A stretch of 64,000 bases of DNA from Segatella copri (GCF_949820605.1 NZ_CATKVU010000006.1:1782501-1846500), one strand, 5' to 3'. Positions 52,862 to 62,828 are shown, counted from the stretch's first letter. A program made the numbers and translations. Notes: generated by a model not told the origin, from the letters alone.

Positions 52862-52952
52862 TCAAAGCGACGTTTTTTATCTAAAAAGGTGCTTTTTTTA
52901 TCAAAAAATGCATTTTTATGGCTTATGATTTCACGCATTCAACTTTTTTTAG

Positions 52953-52960
52953 TAACTTTG
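52953..52960 (+). promoter_or_regulatory. -7 box of the rmlA promoter
   Basis: TAACTTTG, 55 bp before the rmlA start; -33 element weak. Confidence 0.55.
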
Positions 52961-53014
52961 CCGCGTTTTTAAGATAAGACTATTCAACTTTATTGTATTA
53001 GAAATAGAGAAGAT

Positions 53015-53890
53015 ATGAAAGGTATCGTATTAGCGGGAGGTTCGGGTACAAGACTTTACCCTATTACCAAAGGTATCAGTAAGCAATTGATACCAATTTT
53101 TGATAAGCCAATGATATACTACCCTGTTTCCGTGCTAATGTTAGCAGGAATCAAGGAGATTTTGATTATATCTACCCCATTCGACTTGCCTGGTTTCAAA
53201 CGTCTGTTAGGTGACGGCAGCGAATTGGGGGTACACTTCGAATATGCAGAACAGCCATCACCCGACGGTCTGGCTCAAGCCTTCATCATTGGCGAGAAGT
53301 TTATCGGTAATGATACAGCCTGTCTGGTTTTGGGTGACAACATTTTCTATGGAGCCGGTTTTACGGGTTTACTCAAGGAAAGCGTAAAAGCTGCAGAAGA
53401 AGGACTGGCAAGCGTATTTGGCTATTATGTCAACGATCCGGAAAGATATGGTGTGGCAGAGTTTGATGAAAACGGCAACTGCCTGAGCATAGAAGAAAAA
53501 CCAGAAATGCCTAAGAGCAACTATGCGGTTGTAGGACTCTATTTCTATCCAAACAGCGTGGTGCATGTGGCTAAGAACATCAAGCCTAGCGCAAGAGGTG
53601 AGTTGGAAATAACAACAGTAAACCAGCACTATCTGACAGAAAAGACTCTGAAGGTAAGAACCTTACAGCGCGGTTTCGCCTGGCTTGACACCGGTACCCA
53701 CGATAGCCTTTCGGAAGCCAGTACCTTTATAGAAGTCATCGAAAAGAGACAGGGTCTGAAAGTGGCATGTCTTGAAGAAATCGCATTCAAACAAGGATGG
53801 ATTGACCAAGAACAGTTGCTGAAACTTGCCCAACCGATGCTCAAAAACGGTTATGGACAGTATCTGAAAGAACTAGCGGCTAGCAGATAG
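53015..53890 (+). CDS. rmlA: Glucose-1-phosphate thymidylyltransferase
   Basis: Makes dTDP-glucose, first step to dTDP-rhamnose and other dTDP-sugars. 291 aa, full length, with the nucleotidyltransferase signature [18 protein letters not shown] (about 8-25), [26 protein letters not shown] and [19 protein letters not shown]. No rmlB/C/D follow; instead a BY-kinase for polysaccharide export comes 65 bp later, so the pair probably serves exopolysaccharide synthesis. Confidence 0.95.
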   Translation: MKGIVLAGGSGTRLYPITKGISKQLIPIFDKPMIYYPVSVLMLAGIKEILIISTPFDLPGFKRLLGDGSELGVHFEYAEQPSPDGLAQAFIIGEKFIGNDTACLVLGDNIFYGAGFTGLLKESVKAAEEGLASVFGYYVNDPERYGVAEFDENGNCLSIEEKPEMPKSNYAVVGLYFYPNSVVHVAKNIKPSARGELEITTVNQHYLTEKTLKVRTLQRGFAWLDTGTHDSLSEASTFIEVIEKRQGLKVACLEEIAFKQGWIDQEQLLKLAQPMLKNGYGQYLKELAASR

Positions 53891-53955
53891 TACAGATTCT
53901 ATCATTTATCTTTTACGAATATAAAAAAGGTGTAAACACAATAGAATATAAAATA

Positions 53956-56499
53956 ATGGAAGAAACAAAGAACTTTGATTTGGGACGTGATCAAGAGCAG
54001 GAAGAGAAGTCATCTATTGACTTCCAGTTGATTTATTCTACTCTTATCCTCAACTGGAAATGGTTCGTTCTATCACTCATTGTATGTTTGGGATTGGGAT
54101 ATCTCTACATACGCCATGCAAGACCGCAATACCAGGCAACCGCTAAGGTACTGATAAAGGATGACGACCAGAGAAAGAACAGAGGAATGGGTAACAGCAT
54201 GATTCAAAATGCTGCAAACCTCGGTTTTATTTCAAACTCAAATGGTATAGACAATGAGATTGAAATTCTTTCGGCTCAAGACTTGGCTAACCAGGCTGTA
54301 GTAGACATGAAATGCTACGTGAACTATTACCATAAAGGAGCCCTCAGGGATCAGTTAGTCTATAAAGAGCAGGAAGTCAGCGTTGACTTAGACCTCGCTC
54401 ATCTCAAGAAGCTGAATGCTCCGATCAAGCTTCTTATAGAGAAAACTGGCAGCCAGTATCAGGTAACAGGTTCATACTACATACCTGTAGATGCCTTTTC
54501 CTATCAGAAGGATCCTGTAAAGATTGAAAAGACTTTAGCTGGTCTGCCAGCAAGCATCAATACACGTGTAGGAACCCTCCACTTCACTCAGAACGGCAAA
54601 TACGCATTAAAAGACGGTGAGAGCCTGAAGGTGATTATCGTGTCACCAGAAATGGCGGCTAAGGGCTATACAAAAGCACTGACTGTCAGCCAGACTTCAA
54701 AGACTACAACCATAGCCGAACTGGTGATGAAAGATGAAGATCCTCAGCGCTGCATAGACTATCTGAGAACTCTGGTAAATGTTTATAACCGCCAGGCCAA
54801 CGAGGACAAGAATGAAATTTCTTTCCGCACAGAACAGTTCATCAACCAGCGTCTGGAGAAGATCAACAACGAACTGGGCAATACAGAAGGCCAGCTCGAA
54901 AGCTACAAGAAGCGTAACAATGTTGTAGAGATGAAGCTCAACGCAACAGCTGCCATCGCTAACTCAGACACATACGCCCAGAAACTCCAGGAGGCTAACA
55001 CACAGGTTGAACTTCTGAATGAGCTTGGCAAATACATGAACGAACCTGGCAACAGATATCAGCCTATCCCATCAAACGTAGGTCTGACTGATGAAAGTTC
55101 AACAGAGTTGATTAACGAATACAACAAGATAGCTCTGAACCGCAACCAGATGTTGCATTCTGCCAGTGAGAATTCTCCAACCGTTACACCTTTGTCAGCC
55201 CAGTTGGATGACCTTACAAAATCTATCAAGCGTGCCATGCGCCAGGCTAAGCTGGGTATGGAAATCCAGCGTAACAGCATTGCCAAACAAGCTGCCATGT
55301 ATGCCAATCAGATAGGTAACTCGCCAGAGCAAGAGCGAGTTCTTACACAGATTGGTCGCCAGCAGGAAGTAAAATCTGGTCTTTACCTGATGCTTCTTCA
55401 GAAACGTGAGGAAAACTCCATTTCGCTAGCAGCAACGGCAGACAAGGGTAAGGTTATCGATGCTCCTTCATTGGAAGGAAAGGTTAGTCCTAAGAGTCCT
55501 ATCATTATGCTGATTGCCCTGGTACTGGGTATTGCAATCCCTGCCGGCATCCTCTTCCTGAGAGAATTCTTCAAGTACAAGATTGAGGGACATGAAGACG
55601 TGATGAAACTCACTCAGATACCTGTCATTGCCGATATTCCTGTAGCCAGCGACGCTGCCAAGAAGGAAGGAAAGGCTGACATTGTGGTTCACCAGAATGT
55701 AAACAACCTGATGGAGGAGATTTTCCGTGGCCTGCGTACCAATATTCAGTTTATGCTGAAAGAAGGTGAGAAGGTGATGATGTTTACCTCTTCTACATCA
55801 GGTGAAGGTAAAACATTCGTGGCATCCAATATCGGTATCTCGCTCGCCTTGCTGGGCAAGAAGGTTATCATGGTTGGTCTGGATATCCGCAAGCCACGTC
55901 TGGCAGAGCTCTTCGAGATTGACAACCACCATAATGGTATCACCAATCTGATTGTACACGACCATAATACATGGGATGACATTCAGAAACAGATTCTCTC
56001 TTCGGGTGTCAACAGTAAACTCGACCTCCTTATGGCTGGCCCTGTTCCTCCTAATCCAGGAGAGTTAGTAACCAGAGCAAGCCTTGACGACATTATCAGC
56101 CAGTTGAAGGAACATTACGACTATGTTATCCTCGATACGGCTCCTGTAGGTCTTGTAAACGACAGTTTGCAGCTTGGACGTCTGGCTAATCTCTGTGTAT
56201 ACGTCTGCCGCGCAGATTATACTCCAAAGGCTAGTTTCGGCATGATCAATGGTTTGAAAGCCGAGAATAAATTGCCTAACATGTGCTTAGTACTCAATGG
56301 CGTCGACCTCTCTAAGAAGAAGCACAGCTTCTATTATGGTGTTGGTAAGTACGGCAAATATGGTAAATATGGCAACTATGGTTCTTATGGATCATATGGC
56401 AAATATGGCAAATATGGAACTTATGGCCAGTATGGCAGCTATGGCAACTATAGCAACAGCCACTATGGCAATGCCAACGACAACAGTATCAAGAAGTAA
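53956..56499 (+). CDS. Wzc-like polysaccharide co-polymerase / tyrosine autokinase with Gly-Tyr-rich tail
   Basis: 847-aa inner-membrane protein controlling capsule/exopolysaccharide polymerisation and export. N-terminal Wzz domain with first helix at about 37-53 (WFVLSLIVCLGLGYLYI), long periplasmic coiled-coil region and second helix at about 515-535. The cytoplasmic BY-kinase has Walker A STSGEGKTFVASNIG, Walker A' VGLDIRKPRLAEL and Walker B YDYVILDTAP. The last 55 residues hold 15 tyrosines in near-regular YGx repeats (KYGKYGNYGSYGSYG...), far more than the usual short Tyr cluster. These are the expected autophosphorylation sites. Confidence 0.92.
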   Translation: MEETKNFDLGRDQEQEEKSSIDFQLIYSTLILNWKWFVLSLIVCLGLGYLYIRHARPQYQATAKVLIKDDDQRKNRGMGNSMIQNAANLGFISNSNGIDNEIEILSAQDLANQAVVDMKCYVNYYHKGALRDQLVYKEQEVSVDLDLAHLKKLNAPIKLLIEKTGSQYQVTGSYYIPVDAFSYQKDPVKIEKTLAGLPASINTRVGTLHFTQNGKYALKDGESLKVIIVSPEMAAKGYTKALTVSQTSKTTTIAELVMKDEDPQRCIDYLRTLVNVYNRQANEDKNEISFRTEQFINQRLEKINNELGNTEGQLESYKKRNNVVEMKLNATAAIANSDTYAQKLQEANTQVELLNELGKYMNEPGNRYQPIPSNVGLTDESSTELINEYNKIALNRNQMLHSASENSPTVTPLSAQLDDLTKSIKRAMRQAKLGMEIQRNSIAKQAAMYANQIGNSPEQERVLTQIGRQQEVKSGLYLMLLQKREENSISLAATADKGKVIDAPSLEGKVSPKSPIIMLIALVLGIAIPAGILFLREFFKYKIEGHEDVMKLTQIPVIADIPVASDAAKKEGKADIVVHQNVNNLMEEIFRGLRTNIQFMLKEGEKVMMFTSSTSGEGKTFVASNIGISLALLGKKVIMVGLDIRKPRLAELFEIDNHHNGITNLIVHDHNTWDDIQKQILSSGVNSKLDLLMAGPVPPNPGELVTRASLDDIISQLKEHYDYVILDTAPVGLVNDSLQLGRLANLCVYVCRADYTPKASFGMINGLKAENKLPNMCLVLNGVDLSKKKHSFYYGVGKYGKYGKYGNYGSYGSYGKYGKYGTYGQYGSYGNYSNSHYGNANDNSIKK

Positions 56500-56522
56500 T
56501 TAAGAACATACATACAACAAAG

Positions 56523-56558
56523 AAAAGAGTCTTTCTATCCAGATAGGAAGACTCTTTT
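56523..56558 (+). terminator. Terminator after the BY-kinase gene
   Basis: AAAAGAGTCTT / AAGACTCTTTT with an inner CTATC/GATAG pair. Confidence 0.85.
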
Positions 56559-56582
56559 AGATTTTAAAAACATTAAGACTAT

Positions 56583-57011
56583 ATGGCAACAATTGCAGTA
56601 GATTTTGATGGTACAATCGTAACCCACGAGTACCCGAAGATTGGTACAGAGCTACCTTTCGCCACAGAAACATTAAAGATGTTAATTAGAGACCACCACA
56701 AGCTTATTCTCTGGAGCGTACGCGAAGGAAAGCTCCTGGACGAGGCAGTAGAATGGTGTAGAGAAAGAGGAGTTGAATTCTGGGCTGTAAATAAAGATTA
56801 TCCTGAAGAGAGTCTGGAGAACAATAACCACTTCTCCCGCAAGCTCAAAGCTGACTGGTTCATTGACGACCGAGGTATCGGCGGTTTGCCTGATTGGGGG
56901 GAGATTTATCAGATTATCACCAACCATACCAGTTATCGCAGAGTACTGAAACAGAAGTTCGGCGAACAGCAGGAAGCTCCCAAAAAGAAACATTGGTGGA
57001 GCCGCGGATAA
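56583..57011 (+). CDS. HAD-superfamily hydrolase-like protein
   Basis: 142 aa, cytoplasmic. HAD motif I VDFDGTIV (residues 6-13), motif II-type LILWSVREGKLLDEAVEW (Ser in place of Thr) and an acidic motif FIDDRGIGG (about 93-101). Small, cap-less; likely a phosphatase, but the substrate is unknown. A terminator separates it from the BY-kinase gene. Confidence 0.75.
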   Translation: MATIAVDFDGTIVTHEYPKIGTELPFATETLKMLIRDHHKLILWSVREGKLLDEAVEWCRERGVEFWAVNKDYPEESLENNNHFSRKLKADWFIDDRGIGGLPDWGEIYQIITNHTSYRRVLKQKFGEQQEAPKKKHWWSRG

Positions 57012-57053
57012 AAATGCTTCTCCAAAAGATATTCTTGCAGATACGATAAAAGA

Positions 57054-57117
57054 TATCCCAATAAATAAAAAAGGTGTATTGCTCATTGGCAATACACCTT
57101 TTTTATTTATTGGGATA
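57054..57117. terminator. 29-bp perfect inverted repeat, bidirectional terminator
   Basis: 57054-57082 is the exact complement of 57089-57117 with a 6-nt loop. The core GGTGTATTGC / GCAATACACC is flanked by A6 and T6 runs, so it terminates both convergent genes. The perfect pairing extends nine to thirteen bases beyond what termination needs. Confidence 0.9.
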
Positions 57118-57133
57118 AATCTAAGAGTCTGAA

Positions 57134-59284
57134 TTAGAAGAACAAGTAGCGGTTATCTACTACATGAGCGTTCAGATAAAGCTCGTTCATGAAGTTACCT
57201 GCATACTGCATAGCCTTCTGGCGGCACTTCTGCTCGTATGTCTTGTCATCGAACTTAACAGGACGGTTAGTCTTGTTAGTAACCTGGAAGAGATACACAC
57301 CAGCGTTACCCTTCACAGCATGAGCAGAGAAAGCACCCTTCTTAGTACCTGCAACAGCACCAGAGAGAGCTGGTTCGCTAGCGCCAGTAGCTGCGATGAA
57401 TACAGGAGCAGCGAAAGTAATCTGGTTTACAGAAGAAACCTTACCACCCTTAGCCTTAGCAGCTGCAATATTCTTAACACCATTCAACTTAGCCTCAATC
57501 ATCTCAGCCTTCTTATCCTTGAGCACCTCTGCCTTAACAGTCTCCTTGACAACTGCATCATCCAAATCCCGATAACCGACATGATGAATCTTATCAAGAA
57601 CCACAACCAACAGGTGGTTGTTGTCACCACACTCATAGAGAGGTGAAACCTCACCCTCCTTGCTATCGAAGATCCACTTCAAAGCCTCGCGTGTAGAATG
57701 GATGTTTGCTACATAGTGAACAGAAGTTGTAATATCCTTCAAGTCCTGAACCTTGTAACCTTCCTTAGCTGCATTCTTCAAGAGATCCTCTGACTTAGGA
57801 TTAGCACTTACGAAACTAGAGAACTTGTTGTAAGCTGTACGATATGTACCCTGCGAGAAGTCGATAGGCTTCTTAATAACGGCAGCGGTATACTTGCTGA
57901 CCATTGCCTTGCGGTCAAGAACCTGAAGAACTACATATCCCTGACCCAACTGAAGCTGGTTCAAAGAGTTAACTGCTGCAGTATTCAATGTATTGATGAA
58001 TGTCTTGTTGTCCTTATCCATAGACTGGGCATACTCATACTGCTTGGTAGTCATCCAAGCCTTGTCACCAGTCTGACCATACTTCTTAGCGATAGCCTCG
58101 AAATCAGCACCACCGGCAATAGCGCCCTGAATAGAATCTGCCTTAGTCTTAGCCTCAGCTACTGAGTTAGCAGCAACTTGGATAACACGATACTGTACTG
58201 AATCAGGCAATTCCTGCTTAGCTACCAACTTAACGATGTTCAATGTATTGTCACCAGCATTAGCCTTAACAGCAGAAGTAGAACCTACAGCCATAGAATC
58301 AAGCTGAGCAGCAATATCACGTGGAAAAGCATCCTTTGAAACAGGAATACCAAGGTAAGCTACTGTAGAAGCTGACTTACGTACAACCTCTGTAGGATCT
58401 GCAGCAGCGGCAAGCTGCGTATGATAACCTGCAAACTCCTTGTTAAGAGCAGCACGGTCTGCTTTAGAAGCCTGCACCTCGATATCAACGAACTTGATGT
58501 CACGGCTCTCAACAGGCTGTTTGAAGCGTGCCTTGATCTCATCATACTTAGCCTTCAGATCGCTTTCAGAAATCTTTACCTTATCATCCTGGATGTCAGA
58601 GTAAGGGAAAGCAGCCAACTGAATCTGGCTCTCTTCATTCTCCTCCTTGAAAGCCATCTTTGCCTCTACAGGATTTGACAGGAAGCAACCGGCGAGAAGA
58701 GCCTGATACTTCTGAGCCAAAGTCTGCTGGCGAAGAGTCTTCTCGATGAATGACCAGTAGTTGTAAATCTTGGTATACTGATCCATCATCTGTGCGTTAG
58801 CAGATGGGTTAGCCTTCTGTGCCTTGTAGTCTGCCAAGAACTTCTGGAGAGAAGATGCGTCGAAACGACCAGTCTGCTGATTAACAAAAGGAGTCTGCTG
58901 AAGCATAGGGTTAGTACCTGTCTTCAAGATGTCCTGAAGTTCAGCGTCGGTTACAGTAAGACCCAACTTGCTAGCTTCCTTAGCGATAATCCGGTTCTGG
59001 ATGTATGTATTCCATACCATATCCTTCACCTGATTCATCTGCTCTTCAGGAAGATTTTCCTGACCCTGTTGCATTTTAATAACTTCTGAATACTCATCAA
59101 CGAGCTTCTGGAAATCCTGCACGCTGATTTTTTCGCCCAAAACCTCACCAATCTGCTGGCGCTCATTATTCTTTGCTGAATCGCAAGAGCGGAAAGCTTC
59201 CTCGGCAATAAAGGCGAAAAGGCCGAAACTGATGATACAAACCAGTATCACGCCTCTTTTTCTAATTGTTCCTAATGCTGCCAT
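57134..59284 (-). CDS. PpiD/SurA-like periplasmic folding factor
   Basis: 716 aa. One N-terminal membrane helix (about 12-29, VILVCIISFGLFAFIAEE), then a SurA_N-like chaperone region (about 40-240; IGEVLGEKISVQDFQKLVDE) and one or two parvulin-like domains (about 345-460 and 520-610), both with weak active-site conservation. Membrane-anchored with a periplasmic body, as in E. coli PpiD. Function: helps fold envelope proteins; isomerase activity may be lost. Confidence 0.85.
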   Translation of the reverse strand: MAALGTIRKRGVILVCIISFGLFAFIAEEAFRSCDSAKNNERQQIGEVLGEKISVQDFQKLVDEYSEVIKMQQGQENLPEEQMNQVKDMVWNTYIQNRIIAKEASKLGLTVTDAELQDILKTGTNPMLQQTPFVNQQTGRFDASSLQKFLADYKAQKANPSANAQMMDQYTKIYNYWSFIEKTLRQQTLAQKYQALLAGCFLSNPVEAKMAFKEENEESQIQLAAFPYSDIQDDKVKISESDLKAKYDEIKARFKQPVESRDIKFVDIEVQASKADRAALNKEFAGYHTQLAAAADPTEVVRKSASTVAYLGIPVSKDAFPRDIAAQLDSMAVGSTSAVKANAGDNTLNIVKLVAKQELPDSVQYRVIQVAANSVAEAKTKADSIQGAIAGGADFEAIAKKYGQTGDKAWMTTKQYEYAQSMDKDNKTFINTLNTAAVNSLNQLQLGQGYVVLQVLDRKAMVSKYTAAVIKKPIDFSQGTYRTAYNKFSSFVSANPKSEDLLKNAAKEGYKVQDLKDITTSVHYVANIHSTREALKWIFDSKEGEVSPLYECGDNNHLLVVVLDKIHHVGYRDLDDAVVKETVKAEVLKDKKAEMIEAKLNGVKNIAAAKAKGGKVSSVNQITFAAPVFIAATGASEPALSGAVAGTKKGAFSAHAVKGNAGVYLFQVTNKTNRPVKFDDKTYEQKCRQKAMQYAGNFMNELYLNAHVVDNRYLFF

Positions 59285-59365
59285 TACGTTTTAATTATTA
59301 TTATTATTTTTATTTTTTCCTAAGTTTAGATTGAACCACTTTTAATGCTAGTAGCCAATTGTCTG

Positions 59366-59373
59366 CAAAAATA
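59366..59373 (-). promoter_or_regulatory. -7 box of the ppiD-like gene
   Basis: TATTTTTG on the minus strand, 82 bp before the start codon; no canonical -33 box. Confidence 0.5.
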
Positions 59374-59388
59374 CAAAAATAATACGAG

Positions 59389-59451
59389 AAAAGGGAATTT
59401 TTTGCTATCTTTTTTGACTCTTACCTCAAAAAAAGCAAAAAATTCCCTTTT
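59389..59451 (-). terminator. Terminator of the GldE/CorC-like gene
   Basis: 18-bp exact inverted repeat AAAAGGGAATTTTTTGCT (59389-59406) and its complement (59434-59451). Confidence 0.75.
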
Positions 59452-59460
59452 CCCGCTCAG

Positions 59461-60732
59461 CTATTTGATGATGTGGAGTTTAACAAGCTCTATTTTACGG
59501 GATGTTGACTTGATAATCTTGAACTCGAAGTTATCAAACTTTATCACCTCGTTGAGTTTAGGAAAACTCTGATATTCATGCAGAATCAAACCACTCAAGG
59601 TCATATATTCATCACTTTCCGGCAGTTCAAGACCAAACATATCGTTCACCTTGTCAATCTCCAGTCGCGCAGAAAGGAGATAATCACCATCATCGGTTTT
59701 CTTGGCCACATACTTGGCAGCATCGTGCTCATCTTCAATATCTCCGAAGATTTCCTCAACGATATCTTCCAGACTCACCAAACCGCTAGTACCTCCAAAC
59801 TCATCTACAACGATACCCAAGGACTTTTTCTGCTGCAAAAAAGTCTGCATCAGTTTCTGTGCCTGCATCGTTTCCGGCACAAAAGGAAGTGAACGGATAT
59901 GATCCTGCCAACGTGAAGGATGATGGAATAGTTCGGAACTGTGAATATATCCCGCAATATGGTCTATATCCTCTTCATATACAATGATTTTCGAATTACC
60001 GCTCTCTATGAATTTCTGCTGCAGGTCTTCGAGAGAAGTATCCATTTCAACAGCCTGAATCTCAGTACGGGGCACCATACAGTCGCGTACTTTAGTATCG
60101 GAGAAATCAAGGGCATTCTGGAATATCTTCACCTCATCATTAATTTCATCTTCATTGGTAGCATTATCGATACTTGACTGCACAAGATAATCAAGGTCTA
60201 CCTTAGAAAAGCCTTCATCCGCCCCCTCAGTATCCATCTTCATACCTATCAGACGCAGCAGGCACTTACTCAAGAAAGTACTGAACTTGCTGATAGGCCA
60301 CAATACCACATAGCACAGATAAGCTATCGGACTGAAGATAGAAAGCAAGCGGTTCGGATTAGACTTGAAAAGCGTCTTTGGCAGAAACTCACCTGTAAAG
60401 AGTACTATCAGCGTAGACAGAATGGTATCTGCAGGCACCTTAAAGGCTGCATCAAAACCTGCGAAAATCGTATTGTCGAAAAGACGGGCTATCAGGATAC
60501 CATAAACTACAAGGGCTATATTGTTGCCCACGAGCATGGTACTGACAAAGCCATTCGGATGATTATAAAACAAAGATAACAGTCGTTGCGTAAGGCCGTT
60601 TTTCTCCTTATCCATCTCCGCCAACATACGGTTGGAAGAGACGAAGGCAATCTCCATTCCGCTGAAGAATGCAGAAAAGACCATCGTAATGAGAATGCCT
60701 ACTACTAAACTCATATCCACCTGTTCATTCAT
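59461..60732 (-). CDS. CNNM/CorC-HlyC family membrane protein (GldE-like)
   Basis: 423 aa. The N-terminal DUF21/CNNM membrane domain (about 8-190, four helices; FFSGMEIAFVSSNR is the family start) is followed by two CBS domains (about 215-335; MVPRTEIQAVEMDTSLEDLQ) and a C-terminal CorC/HlyC domain (about 345-423). Members transport Mg2+ or Co2+; in gliding Bacteroidetes GldE supports GldD. Here it stands between lptC and the PpiD-like gene, a common Bacteroidales order. Confidence 0.85.
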   Translation of the reverse strand: MNEQVDMSLVVGILITMVFSAFFSGMEIAFVSSNRMLAEMDKEKNGLTQRLLSLFYNHPNGFVSTMLVGNNIALVVYGILIARLFDNTIFAGFDAAFKVPADTILSTLIVLFTGEFLPKTLFKSNPNRLLSIFSPIAYLCYVVLWPISKFSTFLSKCLLRLIGMKMDTEGADEGFSKVDLDYLVQSSIDNATNEDEINDEVKIFQNALDFSDTKVRDCMVPRTEIQAVEMDTSLEDLQQKFIESGNSKIIVYEEDIDHIAGYIHSSELFHHPSRWQDHIRSLPFVPETMQAQKLMQTFLQQKKSLGIVVDEFGGTSGLVSLEDIVEEIFGDIEDEHDAAKYVAKKTDDGDYLLSARLEIDKVNDMFGLELPESDEYMTLSGLILHEYQSFPKLNEVIKFDNFEFKIIKSTSRKIELVKLHIIK

Positions 60733-60751
60733 TATATCTTTTTCTTTTTAA

Positions 60752-61417
60752 TTAGTGCATGATAGGAATCGTAGTAGCTCTGACTGGTGTAGCCGGCTGA
60801 CGGAAGTTATTCTTGACAGAATCAGGCTGGCTGCTCAAAGTATCGGCAGCACCACCACCTCCTGTCAGGTCTCCCTTTTCAAAGCTACCCTTCGAATTGC
60901 TCACATAATAGCGCGTCATCTTTTCATCACTCCAGAAATGAGAACCCTGTAGCGTTCTTTCAGGAGTAACAAGTTTACTGAATACGTTACTTGACAATTC
61001 GTGCTTATTCTGGTCCCAGGTAAGTTGCTCACTATTGAAGCGCAAACCATCTTTGGTCAGGATGCTCACCCTACCATAAAGTTTCCATATCTTCTGCTGA
61101 TCATAATAATAAGCTGTATCACACTGGATATAACTATTAATATGGAATTTCTCATCAAACTGTTCCAGCAAAAGTCCCTTATCAAAGATCCACAAAGATG
61201 GATTCTTACTGGTATTCACCTCCCACCGTTCTGTTACGATGCGATATTTCATAACTCCCGAGTCGCTTACCAATGTATTTACACCATACGACGTCATCAT
61301 CGCCACCGAGTCTTGCGGACGGATGGCGGGCGCAGTATGTTCTACCTGGTTCTGGCAACCAGCCAAAATCAGGAACATCAGGATACCGACAACATAAGAG
61401 CCTTTTATTCTATACAT
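60752..61417 (-). CDS. lptC: LPS export periplasmic component LptC (lipoprotein)
   Basis: 221 aa. Lipobox ILAGC near residue 21, then an LptC-type beta-jellyroll (about 45-190: SDSGVMKYRIVTERWEV, DKGLLLEQFDEKF, RFNSEQLTWDQNKHELSSN). LptC passes LPS from the LptBFG pump to LptA. In E. coli it has a membrane helix rather than a lipid anchor. A glycine run and a Ser/Pro-rich tail end the protein. 19 bp upstream of the GldE-like gene. Confidence 0.82.
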   Translation of the reverse strand: MYRIKGSYVVGILMFLILAGCQNQVEHTAPAIRPQDSVAMMTSYGVNTLVSDSGVMKYRIVTERWEVNTSKNPSLWIFDKGLLLEQFDEKFHINSYIQCDTAYYYDQQKIWKLYGRVSILTKDGLRFNSEQLTWDQNKHELSSNVFSKLVTPERTLQGSHFWSDEKMTRYYVSNSKGSFEKGDLTGGGGAADTLSSQPDSVKNNFRQPATPVRATTIPIMH

Positions 61418-61451
61418 TATTATATATAGATTCTATACATTATTATATATA
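61409..61451. repeat. 21-bp direct duplication over the lptC start
   Basis: TTCTATACATTATTATATAT plus one base occurs twice (61409-61429, 61431-61451). The upstream copy also has an ATG, followed in frame by a stop after six codons. Confidence 0.75.
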
Positions 61452-61460
61452 AGCGGAAGA

Positions 61461-62741
61461 TTAATCCATCTTCCACTTCTTAAACCAATCCTCGTTGAAT
61501 GTGAATCCGATATTGATACGGAAAGAATTTTCCTTAATCAGATCCTTAGCCGAACTCTTCACCCACTGACCGCTGATATTCAGCATGGAGCGGTTGTTGT
61601 AAGAGTTCATGATAGGAATACCGAAACCGGCACTTACAGAGATTTCCTTCGGACCATCAACACCATTCATCTTATAATAAGGTGTGGCATAGCTGGCACC
61701 TACACGATACTGAACACGCTTGAAGAAAGCACGGCTACGCTCTCCATAGCAATACTGGGCACCGAGATTAAACTTGCTTCTATCTTTGTAGATGCCACCC
61801 TGCAAAGTGTAATTGGTACCATCAAAACTAGGATAACCCAAGCTACCCCACTTCTGCAGACTGTAATCAAAGCCAACCTTCCACTGGTTGTTATGATTCC
61901 ACATCACACCCGCACCAATCATGGTAGGCAACTTGTAAGCCTTGCCGATAGAGTAAGCGGTGGTATCGGTAACACCGTTCTGGGTATCATTAGAAATGAT
62001 TTTCATATCAGCAGAAGCGCCCAAACCATGTCCTGGTGAGAAGGTGACACCCACGGTAGCCCAATCTTTCTTTGAGAACTGATGGGTATACTGTACACCG
62101 AAATCAACCTTATAGCTGTTCACCTGCATAGAATAGTAGCGGGTGAGGGTCTTGTAATAAGAATTGCTGTAGCTGTTTGATACACTTCTGTCTATACTAC
62201 CCCAGAGATATGAGAAGTTGGCACCTACGGACAAGCCCTTGACCGGTTCCCAACCCGCACCGATGTATGCCTGATGCAAACCACCATCGCCGGAATAAGT
62301 ATTAGTATAGTAAGCTTCCTTGTCAGCATTCACCCAGTCTGATGCAGAATAATTATAGCCAACATTGGTAAAAGGAATGATACCGAAGCTCATACCTACA
62401 TGTGGCAGCAAGCGGAAACCTGCAACAACATACTCAAAATTTGAGTTGTTGGCATTCTTCTTCACACCATTCTCTTCAAAATTTGTCACCTGACCAGAGA
62501 TACCGGCATCAAGGATGAAAGTCATCGAATCAATTGAAGCATAAGATGCAGGGTTGAGATAGTTTACCTGATTATGCTCATGAAAGCCAAGACCGACTCC
62601 ATTCATACCGCGATTAAAACCAGAAGTCTGGTCCGACAAGATGCCAAGACCATACTGGCTGTATGGCGAATTAGTACCACTTTGGGCATTAACCATAAGG
62701 GCTGACCCCAACAATAGGGTTGCTAAAAAAAGCTTTCTCAT
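61461..62741 (-). CDS. Outer-membrane beta-barrel protein of unknown function
   Basis: 426 aa with a signal peptide (MRKLFLATLLLGSALMVNA/Q). The mature part starts SGTNSPYSQYGLGILSDQTS, a phrase typical of a Bacteroidetes outer-membrane family encoded next to lptC, and shows FadL/porin-like alternation of aromatic and polar residues. It may assist lipid or envelope transport (inference from the neighbour). First gene of the omp-lptC-gldE-like row. Confidence 0.75.
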   Translation of the reverse strand: MRKLFLATLLLGSALMVNAQSGTNSPYSQYGLGILSDQTSGFNRGMNGVGLGFHEHNQVNYLNPASYASIDSMTFILDAGISGQVTNFEENGVKKNANNSNFEYVVAGFRLLPHVGMSFGIIPFTNVGYNYSASDWVNADKEAYYTNTYSGDGGLHQAYIGAGWEPVKGLSVGANFSYLWGSIDRSVSNSYSNSYYKTLTRYYSMQVNSYKVDFGVQYTHQFSKKDWATVGVTFSPGHGLGASADMKIISNDTQNGVTDTTAYSIGKAYKLPTMIGAGVMWNHNNQWKVGFDYSLQKWGSLGYPSFDGTNYTLQGGIYKDRSKFNLGAQYCYGERSRAFFKRVQYRVGASYATPYYKMNGVDGPKEISVSAGFGIPIMNSYNNRSMLNISGQWVKSSAKDLIKENSFRINIGFTFNEDWFKKWKMD

Positions 62742-62775
62742 TCTTTAATAATCATTCAAAATTATATTCAGAGTG

Positions 62776-62783
62776 CAAAAGTA
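62776..62783 (-). promoter_or_regulatory. -7 box of the omp-lptC unit
   Basis: TACTTTTG on the minus strand, 35 bp before the outer-membrane protein start. Confidence 0.55.
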
Positions 62784-62828
62784 TTAAAAAAAATCTAGAA
62801 AAAAGAAGGATAATTGAAAATAATAAGG

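Noticed and set aside
53015..56499. Full capsule biosynthesis cluster
   Set aside because: Only rmlA and the BY-kinase are present; no glycosyltransferases, flippase or export pore follow.
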